A stretch of DNA of 64,000 nucleotides. It comes from Stutzerimonas stutzeri (lineage in GTDB: Bacteria > Pseudomonadota > Gammaproteobacteria > Pseudomonadales > Pseudomonadaceae). The notes under the pieces were generated by a model. That model was given only the letters and a program-made list of their open reading frames with translations. It searched no databases and was not told where the DNA came from. The position numbers and the translations under genes are program-made. Positions within the stretch are counted from its first letter, which is position 1. Each line of letters opens with the position of its first letter. Positions 55,301 to 64,000 of this stretch are shown one piece after another. The stretch lies in assembly GCF_024448715.1 (NCBI RefSeq), contig NZ_JAMOHZ010000002.1:558001-622000 (forward strand). The letters are read 5' to 3'.

Positions 55301-55860
55301 AGATGACTGCGCAGCCGCTGGCGCAACCACAACGGGGTAATCCGGCTCTTGGCCAGAAAGCGCGCCCAGGCCGGGTCGGCTTCGGCCAGCTCGCTACGCC
55401 AGGCATCGGCGAGCAGTGCGTCGATGATCTCGCGGTCGTCGGCGGTCAGCTCGCTGTCGAAATCGCCGCCGGCCTCGAAGGCCGCGTCCTGCAGGGCACG
55501 CTGGCAGAAACCATGGATGGTGAAGATCGCGGCCTCGTCGAAGCCATGCACAGCCAGCAGCAAGCGGCGGCGCGAGGCTTCGTCCGGGTAGCGCGCATGG
55601 AGGCGGTTGAGGAAGTCGTCGCCGCTCGGCGTGCCTTCGTACACCGCCAGCAGATCGGCGAGCCGCGCGCGGATGCGCTCGCGCAGCTCGGCGGTCGCAG
55701 CGGTGGTGTAGGTGACCACGAGGATCTGCCCCACCGACAACTGCCGCTCCAGCAGGAGCCGGGCATAGAGCGCGGTGAGCGTCCAGGTCTTGCCGGTGCC
55801 GGCACTGGCCTCGATCAGCGAGCGGCCATCGAAGGGCGAATCGAGCAGGTCGAGCTTCAT
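52312..55860 (-). CDS. recB: RecB, exodeoxyribonuclease V beta subunit (helicase and nuclease)
   Basis: This 1182-residue protein starts at 55860 (MKLDLLDSPFDGRSLIEASAGTGKT), with its ATG overlapping the recC stop codon (ATGA). It has the UvrD-type 3'-5' helicase motifs: Walker A ASAGTGKT (18-25), LIDEFQDTDPIQY, and VTIHTSKGLEYPLVF. The C-terminal nuclease domain has the metal/catalytic motif ADYKSNWLG and is intact. With RecC and RecD it processes double-strand breaks and degrades foreign linear DNA. Confidence 0.97.
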   Translation of the reverse strand: MKLDLLDSPFDGRSLIEASAGTGKTWTLTALYARLLLERQLSVGQILVVTYTTAATAELRERIRARLADLLAVYEGTPSGDDFLNRLHARYPDEASRRRLLLAVHGFDEAAIFTIHGFCQRALQDAAFEAGGDFDSELTADDREIIDALLADAWRSELAEADPAWARFLAKSRITPLWLRQRLRSHLGKPYLRVEPQDAPVAADLRPAEAAWQHAAALWREAGRGWVAELSDHGGLSQSTHKSIKFEPWRAELDSYFADPAVMFDLPDGAAKFGVRALSKACKKGFDAPVCELAHALDELADRVAEALPAGKQRLIALQVALLERLNRELPERKAAQRLLAFDDLLNRLDQALQGAVGEDLAASLRATYPLALIDEFQDTDPIQYAIFNRIYAKASEASLCFVGDPKQAIYAFRGADLATYMTAKQQADREPFNLPTNYRSTPELIDALNQLFDHPQPFAQNGLRYPPVGAADKPRASLRLVEEGDAAPLSLVWLGDDPLGKGEAAQLAASDTARRIALQLAGAVEGRAGFDKEGAFTPLKGGDIAVLVANHRQAGMIADELSARGVPSVRRGRDSVWRSEEATELAAVLAAYAEPGREGLLRYALATRLLGRSAADLARCQDDQQQWDAEREAAERYHQLWQQQGFMRVFRAWLDEQAVAERLLARVDGERRLTNLLHLSELLQAESLLRPGLEALLAWFNMQRSSEGAGEEALLRLESDAERVQIVTIHTSKGLEYPLVFCPFLWDGKLLGKNRDSARCHDASGQPLLDLGSDELEENLERARQEVFAEQLRLAYVALTRARDRLWLHWGPVCLCKPKKDGSLADEGLHSSALAWLLHGRELPGDQPLTELGHHLADLDGGALRLAIERLVQGSEGSMACLPLEQRDTNAQGPGRASPPQQLSQLNRSLHSAWRIGSFSGLAAGMHMEAPDRDALAIPNAGEPGNGFFAFPRGARAGTCLHAILEDWARGKGELPALVEPALQAYGLPLEWKDIATAHLQKMLETDLDGAGLTLARLQSARRLPELGFTFPVQDLDVTRLRTLLTDPANGLAAPLREAAARLEFDSLKGFLKGFIDLTFEHDGRWYIADYKSNWLGPDASYYGGERLLHALAGEHYYLQYLIYLVALRRFLRQRLADFRDEQLGGAYYLFLRGMPEAGVYFARPDDALLDALDRLFEEGR

Positions 55861-58800
55861 TCTTCTTGCTCCTCGTTGGCCAACGCATCCAGAGCCGGGC
55901 CGATCAACTGTTCGGCCAGCGTTTCGAAGCGCTCGTCGAGCGGATCGCGATCGCGGAAGGCCAAGGCATTCCATGGGTCTTCGGACTCGGCGGCGATGGG
56001 GCTGAATTCAGCACCCAACCAGGCTTCGCGGGCGCGTTTGCGTGCGGTATCGAGCGGTTCGCTGCCGCGGCTCGGGTTGCGATAACCCTTGGCGAAGGCA
56101 TGGCTGCTGCGCGGCAACAACGGCAGCGGCTCACGGATCGCGCAGCGATAGGCGGCGAGCCAGGGTTCGAGCAACTGCGCCGCGTTCGCCAGCGGCCCCA
56201 GCTGCCAGTCGCCGGCCGGCGAGAGCATCAGGCTGTTGCGCTCGATGCCCGCCGTAGCGGACAGATTGAGCAGTAGATGGCGCAGCCAGAACGGCGGCAG
56301 GTCCCATTCGCCGAGACGGCCCAGCTTCCAGCCGAACAGCCCGCCGGGGGTCACACCGTCGAGCCAGCCATGCACGCGCACGCCCGCCAGGGTGATGTCC
56401 ACGGCCAGCGGTTCGGGTACCGCGTCGGGACGCAGCTCGAACAGCCGCGGCGCAAAGGCGCGCACCGGTCCACGCAGCTTGCCCCACAGCGCCTGGCCCA
56501 GCTCGCCGGTGGGTAGCCAGCCCGCTGCGCAGGCCATGCGGCGCTCATCCTCGTCGCTCCAGTGATGTTCCAGCGCTTGTAATGACAGCCGCCGCAAGCC
56601 GTTCCAGGCGGGCATTTCCAGGTCGAAAGGTTCGTCGCTGGCGAGCGATTCCTGCGCATCGGCCAAGCGCAGACCCAGGCGCTGTTCGAGCAGGAAACGA
56701 GCAGGGTGACGGAAGCACTGCAACAGTTGCGACGGCTCGATGGTCAGCCAGGCCTCGTCGGGCTCGGCCAGCAGACTGGCGAAGGGCTGCGTGCTGGTCT
56801 GTGGCGGCTCGGCCAGGCGCTGGGCGGCGCGAAACCAGGGCAGCGAATAGCCAGCGCAGGGCGCGTTGGCGAAGTTGCGCGGCGAGAACGGCTGCAACGG
56901 GTGGGCGATGAGGATCTTCTCGCTGGCCTTGGGCTCCTTCGGCTGCGAAACATCGGTGTTGGCGGGTTCGCGAGCAAGCTCGCTCCTACAGAGAGCGGTC
57001 ATGTCGATGGCTTCCAGCACTTCGCTGAGCAGCACCGACGGTGGCAGCACGGCGTTGTCCCGCGGGTCGCGACCGACATAGGACAGGTACAGCGCCTCGC
57101 GCGCCGAGAGCAGGGTTTCCAGCAGCAAGTAGCGGTCGTCGAGTCGCCGCGCACGATCGCCACGACGCGGGTGACGGCCGATCAGGTCGAAGCCCGACGG
57201 CGGCGTGCGCCGCGGGAAGGCGCCGTCGTCCAGACCAAGCAAGCAGACCACACGGAACGGCAGGCTGCGCATCGGCACCATGGTGCAGAAGGTCACCGCA
57301 CCGGTCAGGAAGCCAGAGGCGCCGCCGCCCTGCTGCAATGCGGCGCTGAGTTGTTGATGCACCAGTTCCAGCTCGATGGGGCGTTCAAGGTCCGCCGCCT
57401 GCGCTTGGTCGCGCAGCGAAGCACAGGCCTGGGATAGCAACAGCAGGGTTTCGCCGGCCTCGCGTTCGTCGAACAGGGTATCGAGCAGCACTTGCAGATC
57501 GTCCGCCCATTCGGCCAGCGGGCGTGGCCGGGCCAGCTGATCGGCCAGTTTGCCGAGGCGCTCGACGAACTCCACCAGCCGACCCAGCAGCTGGCCCCGC
57601 GCACCTTCCAGCGCATCCAGCGGCCAATGCTCACCGAGCAGCGGCGCAGAATCGCCGGCCAGTTGTGGTGGCGCGGCGAAGCCGAGCATCAATCGATCCA
57701 GCCCTTGGCGCCACGTAAAGGCCGGTTCGTCCGGCAAGCCCAGACGCGCCCGCTGACTGCCATCGCGCCCCCAGCGCACACCCGCCTCGCGCAGCCAGTC
57801 GCGTAGCAGTGGCAGATCTTCGCTTTCGATCCCGGCGCGGCGGGCGATGGCCGGTTGCTCCAGCCAGGCGAGGATTTCTTCGGCGGCGAAGCGACTCTGC
57901 GCCAGCATCAGCAGTTCGAGAAAGGCCTCGATCAACGGCACCTCGGCGCGCAGGCTGCGGTCGGCGAGGCTGTAGGGAATGCGCGGACTGCCCTCGCGTG
58001 GCGCGAACACCGCTTCGATGAATGGGGCGTAGCGCTCGATATCGGGGGTCAGCACCACCACTTGGTCCGGGCTTAGCGCCGGGTCGGCGGCAAAGCGCGC
58101 CAGTAGTTGGTCGTGAAGAATCTCCACCTCGCGCAACGGCGAATGGGCGATATGCACTTCCAGCGAGCGATCACCTTCAGCCAGCGTCATGCGCTCGTCG
58201 GGCTGGCGGGTGCGCAGGCGCAGGATGTCGTTCTGCAGCGCGTGCAACAGGCTGTCGTCGCGCAGGTCTTCGTCTTCGGAATACAGGCCGATTTCCTGGC
58301 TGCCTTCGCTCGTCGCAAGGCTGAACAGCGAGTCGAAGAAGTCCCGGCCCTGTTTGCCCAAGCTCGCCAACAGCGGATGGCCGACATCCAGATACCAATC
58401 GTCTGCACCGCTTTCCGGCTGTCGCGCCAGCTCGCGAATATCGCGGATTTCGCCCCAGGCTTCGCGGCTCGGGTTGAGCGCGCAGACGACCACGTCGATA
58501 TGCCGGGCCAGGCCATCGAGCACACGCAGGTGGTGCGGCGGCAGGCTACTGATGCCGAATACCAGGAGCCGCTCGGGCAGGCCGGGCAAGGGTTCGTCGT
58601 CATAAAGACGCTGCAGCAGATCGTCGAGCAGACGGGCGCGATGCGGATGGCCGTCCTTGGTCAGTTCACGCCAGAGCAGCGCTTGCCAGGCTTCGTCGGG
58701 GCCCAGGTCACGAGTTTCGCCGCGCTCCCAGGCGGCCAGCCAGTCGTCGCGGTAGAGCAGGTATTGATCGTAAACATCGGCGATCTTCGCCGCCAAGGAC

Positions 58801-59168
58801 AAGCGCCGCCGCTCGTCGCCACCGTCCAGGTATTGCGACAGGCGCGGCGCTAGTTCGAGGTTGGCCGGCTCGCACAGCCAGCCATAGAGACGCCAGGTCA
58901 GGGTCGACGGGGAAAACGCCGATTGCTCCGGCAGGCTGCCCAGCACCGTGCGGCTCAGGTCCCAGACGAACTTGGCCGGCAACTGCATTTCCAGCTGCAT
59001 GGCGATGCCTTGCTTGCGCGCCAGTTCCAGTGTCAGCCAGCGGCCCATGCCCTGGCTCGGCACCATCACCAGCGCTGGCGCGAAGGGGTCGCTCAGTGGC
59101 TGGGCGAGCAAGGTGGTCGCCAGTTCGCCGAGGGTTTCCAGATCGGGGGCGTGGTAAAGGCTTAGCAT
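55857..59168 (-). CDS. recC: RecC, exodeoxyribonuclease V gamma subunit
   Basis: This 1103-residue protein starts at 59168 (MLSLYHAPDLETLGELA); the 14-residue-longer ORF start lacks support. RecC has a catalytically dead helicase fold that recognises Chi and splits the DNA strands. Conserved stretches are MVPSQGMGRWL, ALNPSREAWGEI and the CLLGLDDGAFPR region. Around residues 725-733 the protein contains CRSELAREP, which is the translation of a canonical Pseudomonas REP sequence (56967-56990) inserted in frame. Operon order recC-recB-recD. Confidence 0.96.
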   Translation of the reverse strand: MLSLYHAPDLETLGELATTLLAQPLSDPFAPALVMVPSQGMGRWLTLELARKQGIAMQLEMQLPAKFVWDLSRTVLGSLPEQSAFSPSTLTWRLYGWLCEPANLELAPRLSQYLDGGDERRRLSLAAKIADVYDQYLLYRDDWLAAWERGETRDLGPDEAWQALLWRELTKDGHPHRARLLDDLLQRLYDDEPLPGLPERLLVFGISSLPPHHLRVLDGLARHIDVVVCALNPSREAWGEIRDIRELARQPESGADDWYLDVGHPLLASLGKQGRDFFDSLFSLATSEGSQEIGLYSEDEDLRDDSLLHALQNDILRLRTRQPDERMTLAEGDRSLEVHIAHSPLREVEILHDQLLARFAADPALSPDQVVVLTPDIERYAPFIEAVFAPREGSPRIPYSLADRSLRAEVPLIEAFLELLMLAQSRFAAEEILAWLEQPAIARRAGIESEDLPLLRDWLREAGVRWGRDGSQRARLGLPDEPAFTWRQGLDRLMLGFAAPPQLAGDSAPLLGEHWPLDALEGARGQLLGRLVEFVERLGKLADQLARPRPLAEWADDLQVLLDTLFDEREAGETLLLLSQACASLRDQAQAADLERPIELELVHQQLSAALQQGGGASGFLTGAVTFCTMVPMRSLPFRVVCLLGLDDGAFPRRTPPSGFDLIGRHPRRGDRARRLDDRYLLLETLLSAREALYLSYVGRDPRDNAVLPPSVLLSEVLEAIDMTALCRSELAREPANTDVSQPKEPKASEKILIAHPLQPFSPRNFANAPCAGYSLPWFRAAQRLAEPPQTSTQPFASLLAEPDEAWLTIEPSQLLQCFRHPARFLLEQRLGLRLADAQESLASDEPFDLEMPAWNGLRRLSLQALEHHWSDEDERRMACAAGWLPTGELGQALWGKLRGPVRAFAPRLFELRPDAVPEPLAVDITLAGVRVHGWLDGVTPGGLFGWKLGRLGEWDLPPFWLRHLLLNLSATAGIERNSLMLSPAGDWQLGPLANAAQLLEPWLAAYRCAIREPLPLLPRSSHAFAKGYRNPSRGSEPLDTARKRAREAWLGAEFSPIAAESEDPWNALAFRDRDPLDERFETLAEQLIGPALDALANEEQEE
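56967..56990 (-). repeat. REP sequence inside the recC coding region
   Basis: Read on the minus strand, TGTAGGAGCGAGCTTGCTCG is followed by CGAA, the canonical Pseudomonas REP. It is translated in frame as CRSELARE within RecC, in a linker followed by a polar, lysine-rich stretch (PANTDVSQPKEPKASEK). It is a single copy, not a REPIN pair. Confidence 0.85.
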
Positions 59169-59278
59169 GGGCGGACCGCGTCGAAATGAGATAAGTAGGT
59201 TACAGGCCACCTGCGTAACGAGCGAGTGACACCGGCCAGTTTGCTCTAAGCCTGCGACAAGCTGTGTCGCGCCTGTGA

Positions 59279-59296
59279 ATGACAGTTCCGTGAACG
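59279..59296 (-). promoter_or_regulatory. Pho-box-like site between recC and the Na/Pi protein gene
   Basis: Read on the minus strand, CGTTCACGGAACTGTCAT has one perfect CTGTCAT and one 4/7 half-site at 11-bp spacing. It points toward recC rather than toward the Na/Pi gene at 59393, so a role in phosphate control is doubtful. Confidence 0.25.
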
Positions 59297-59392
59297 GGCC
59301 AACTGCCTCAGGGTCAACCGAATATCCCGCGATGTGTATCGCGCCGCTCGGCGCTATTTGGTGTCGTTGTCTTTCGCCGGAGAAACCGCCTG

Positions 59393-61078
59393 ATGTTGAC
59401 GTTGTTGCACCTGCTGTCTTCCATCGCTCTGCTGATCTGGGGTACGCATATCGTGCGCACCGGCATCATGCGGGTCTATGGTTCGCATTTACGGCGGCTG
59501 CTGGGCCACAGCATGGCCAATTCCCCGCTGGCATTCAGCGCCGGTATCGGTGTCACCGCGTTGGTGCAAAGCAGCAATGCCACCGCGTTGCTGGCTATAT
59601 CCTTTGTCGCTCAGGGGCTGATGGCGCTGCCCACTGCGTTAGCGATCATGCTCGGCGCGGATGTCGGTACGGCGCTGATGGCACGCGTACTGACGCTTGA
59701 TCTGTCATGGCTGTCGCCGTTGTTTACGCTGGTCGGGGTCTGCCTGTTTCTGTCGCGTAAGCAGACCCGTGCGGGCCAGCTTGGCCGCGTGCTGATCGGG
59801 CTGGGGCTGATCATCCTCGCCTTGCAGCTGATCGTGCAAACGGCCGAGCCAATCACCGAAGCGCGCGGCATGCGTGTGCTGTTCTCGTCGCTCGCCGGGG
59901 ACACTCTGCTCGCCGTGGTCGTGGGTGCGGTGTTCGCACTGCTCTCCTATTCCAGCCTGGCAGCCGTGCTGCTCACTGCGACCCTGGCCAGCGCAGGCCT
60001 GATTAGCCTGCCGGTAGCCCTCGGCGTGGTCATCGGGGCGAATGTCGGCAGCGGCGTGCTGGCCTGGCTCAACGCCAGCCCGCAACCGGTACCGGCGCGT
60101 CGGGTGGCGCTGGGCAATCTTCTTTACAAGCTCGCCGGATTGTTGGTGTTGCCGTTTCTGCCGGTACTGGTGAGCTGGATAAGCACGCTCGGGTACAGCG
60201 CCGAGACCGACGTGATCGCCTTTCATCTGGCCTACAACTCGCTGCGCTGCCTGCTATTGCTGCCGACCGTGGGCTTGATGTCACGTCTCTGCGAATGGCT
60301 ACTGCCGGAGCGTGTGCTGGACAATGGCATCGCCCAACCACGCCACCTCGACCCCACCGCGCTCGATACGCCGAGCCTGGCGCTCGCCAATGCCACGCGC
60401 GAAACCCTGCGCATCGGCGATCTGGTGGAAACCATGTTGGCGCGCCTGCTGGAGGTGCTTCGTGAGGATCGGCCGGAACCAGGCGAGGAGATCCGTCGCC
60501 TGGACGATGACGTCGATGCGCTCTATAGCGGTGTAAAGCTCTATCTGGCGCGGATGCCGCGTGAGGACCTGGCCGAACAGGAAAGCCGGCGCTGGGCGGA
60601 AATCATCGAGTTGGCGATCAACCTGGAACAGGCCGGAGACATCATCGAGCACATGCTCGGCAAGGTGCAAAACATCAAGACATCCAAGCGCCGCTCTTTC
60701 TCCGACAGCGGACGGGACGAACTGGGCCAGCTGCACGCCCTGCTCAGCGCCAACCTCGCGCTGGGCCTGTCGGTATTCCTGTCCGGAGACTCGCACAGTG
60801 CGCGGCAGCTCTTGCAGCAAAAGCGCCAGTTCCGTAAGCGCGAGCGCGAGCTGGCCCACGCTCATGTGCACCGGCTGCATCAGCAGGTGGTCGAAAGTAT
60901 CGAAACCAGCGCCGCCCACTTGGAGCTGATCGCCGATATGAAGCGTCTGAATTCGCTGTTCTGCAGCGCCGCCTATGCCGCGCTGGAGGGCTCGGGTGGC
61001 GGCAAGGGCCGATCCGCGGCAGAGGCAGACCGCGATTCGCTTACCGTCAAGCATCGGCTGCCCGGCAAGCCGGCCTAA
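59393..61078 (+). CDS. Na/Pi-cotransporter-like protein with C-terminal PhoU-like domain
   Basis: This 561-residue protein starts at 59393 behind CGGAGA. The N-terminal half (about 1-310) has two Na/Pi-cotransporter repeats; the first keeps the QSSNAT motif (about residues 59-64), while the second has a degenerate SYSSLAAV. The C-terminal 230 residues form PhoU-like helical bundles (LEQAGDIIEHMLGKV). E. coli YjbB-type relatives export phosphate. The altered second motif leaves the substrate open. Confidence 0.9.
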   Translation: MLTLLHLLSSIALLIWGTHIVRTGIMRVYGSHLRRLLGHSMANSPLAFSAGIGVTALVQSSNATALLAISFVAQGLMALPTALAIMLGADVGTALMARVLTLDLSWLSPLFTLVGVCLFLSRKQTRAGQLGRVLIGLGLIILALQLIVQTAEPITEARGMRVLFSSLAGDTLLAVVVGAVFALLSYSSLAAVLLTATLASAGLISLPVALGVVIGANVGSGVLAWLNASPQPVPARRVALGNLLYKLAGLLVLPFLPVLVSWISTLGYSAETDVIAFHLAYNSLRCLLLLPTVGLMSRLCEWLLPERVLDNGIAQPRHLDPTALDTPSLALANATRETLRIGDLVETMLARLLEVLREDRPEPGEEIRRLDDDVDALYSGVKLYLARMPREDLAEQESRRWAEIIELAINLEQAGDIIEHMLGKVQNIKTSKRRSFSDSGRDELGQLHALLSANLALGLSVFLSGDSHSARQLLQQKRQFRKRERELAHAHVHRLHQQVVESIETSAAHLELIADMKRLNSLFCSAAYAALEGSGGGKGRSAAEADRDSLTVKHRLPGKPA

Positions 61079-61145
61079 GACGGAATTGGCGGCCTTCGCC
61101 GCGCTGGCCTCCCAGTGACGTCAAGCCCAGGTTTCAAAAGCAGAA

Positions 61146-61175
61146 ACCCCGGCGATGCGTGAGCAAGGCCGGGGT
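61146..61175. terminator. Stem-loop between the Na/Pi gene and the convergent TRAP gene
   Basis: ACCCCGGC (61146-61153) pairs with GCCGGGGT (61168-61175) around a 14-nt loop. It lies between convergent stops at 61078 and 61201, so it may serve both genes. There is no long T-run. Confidence 0.5.
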
Positions 61176-61200
61176 CAGCTGGTTCAGCAAAACGCGCCGA

Positions 61201-63750
<2,550 letters not shown>

Positions 63751-63784
63751 GAAATGAGGCCTGTTTTTCAAGTAGCGGAACCAC

Positions 63785-63816
63785 GAAAACCCGTGGCACT
63801 GGGCTCACGGGTTTTC
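63785..63816. terminator. Hairpin between the TAXI binding protein and the TRAP permease
   Basis: GAAAACCCGTG (63785-63795) pairs perfectly with CACGGGTTTTC (63806-63816) around a 10-nt loop. The A/T ends give a short T-run on either strand. In the direction of transcription it follows the binding-protein gene and precedes the permease, so it may act as a partial terminator giving more binding protein than permease. Confidence 0.7.
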
Positions 63817-63901
63817 AGGCGAATGCGGCGGATAAAGGACCGCCGCACCGATGCAGCAAACCAAGGCATGCCGCAGCATTTCTCTGCGGTCTGCCGGGCC
63901 G

Positions 63902-64000
63902 TTACATCCAGCCTCGTTCCTTGTAGTAGCGCACAGCGCCTTCATGCAGGGGCGCAGACAGGCCAACCTTGATCATGTCTTCCGGCTTGAGATCCTTGAA
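63902..64000 (-). CDS. TAXI-family TRAP solute-binding protein (partial, C-terminal end)
   Basis: Only the last 32 codons are in the window. They read [20 protein letters not shown] and then [12 protein letters not shown] before a TAA. The [14 protein letters not shown] ending is typical of TAXI (TRAP-associated extracytoplasmic immunogenic) receptors. It lies upstream of the fused permease on the same strand, separated by 151 nt with a hairpin. Confidence 0.88.
   Translation of the reverse strand, partial: FKDLKPEDMIKVGLSAPLHEGAVRYYKERGWM

Overview
The window looks like chromosome of a Pseudomonadaceae gammaproteobacterium, most likely the Pseudomonas (Stutzerimonas) stutzeri group. This rests on high GC content, gene order matching the P. 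aeruginosa PA0347-PA0367 block as I recall it (glpQ, folA, phosphoesterase, ilvD, rlmI-like, pfpI, HDOD, mutM, ferredoxin, coaD, aldehyde dehydrogenase, TetR), a complete pel locus, Pseudomonas-style large PstC and PstA, and many intergenic GGTGGGCTTCAGCCCACC palindromes. The genus is an inference from memory of synteny, not from a search.

Layout. Positions 1-11066 (minus) hold pelA-pelF and the start of pelG, the tightly overlapping operon for Pel exopolysaccharide synthesis and export. Positions 11232-14197 hold a TetR regulator divergent from a coniferyl-type aldehyde dehydrogenase. This is followed by a Tat-signal small subunit with a frameshifted end and a 142-bp deletion remnant of its GMC oxidoreductase partner. 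Positions 14302-21968 are core housekeeping: coaD, ferredoxin, a small membrane protein, mutM, an HDOD protein, pfpI, an RlmI-like methyltransferase and ilvD. Positions 22324-29472 hold two NCS2 nucleobase permeases, a DUF1090 protein, an FAD oxidoreductase, a YfcE-like phosphoesterase, folA and glpQ. At 29738-34176 a CoA transferase diverges from a complete TctC-TctB-TctA tripartite carboxylate transporter. Positions 34288-39394 carry a DUF2868/DUF3482 membrane protein-GTPase pair and a divergent EamA exporter/LysR pair. Positions 39715-46850 hold phoU-pstB-pstA-pstC-pstS with two good Pho boxes. Positions 46966-50124 carry a thioesterase, a membrane-bound diguanylate cyclase, an AEC transporter and a small membrane protein. 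Positions 50259-59168 are recC-recB-recD. Then come an Na/Pi-cotransporter-like protein and a TAXI-type TRAP transporter running off the right edge.

Functional links. PelD keeps an RxxD c-di-GMP site, and the GGDEF enzyme at 47378-48580 is a possible c-di-GMP source, though nothing here ties the two together. Phosphate uptake is represented by the high-affinity Pst system and a PhoU-like Na/Pi protein. The TTT transporter and CoA transferase share one intergenic region and may act on the same carboxylate.

The most unusual material is regulatory or degenerative: the decayed GMC module, REPIN-like palindrome pairs including one between recB and recD, a REP sequence read in frame inside recC, and several symmetric operator candidates. 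The least understood conserved unit is the DUF2868/DUF3482 pair. I did not find CRISPR arrays, prophage, transposase genes, tRNAs or rRNAs. I did not find a clearly new multi-gene system.
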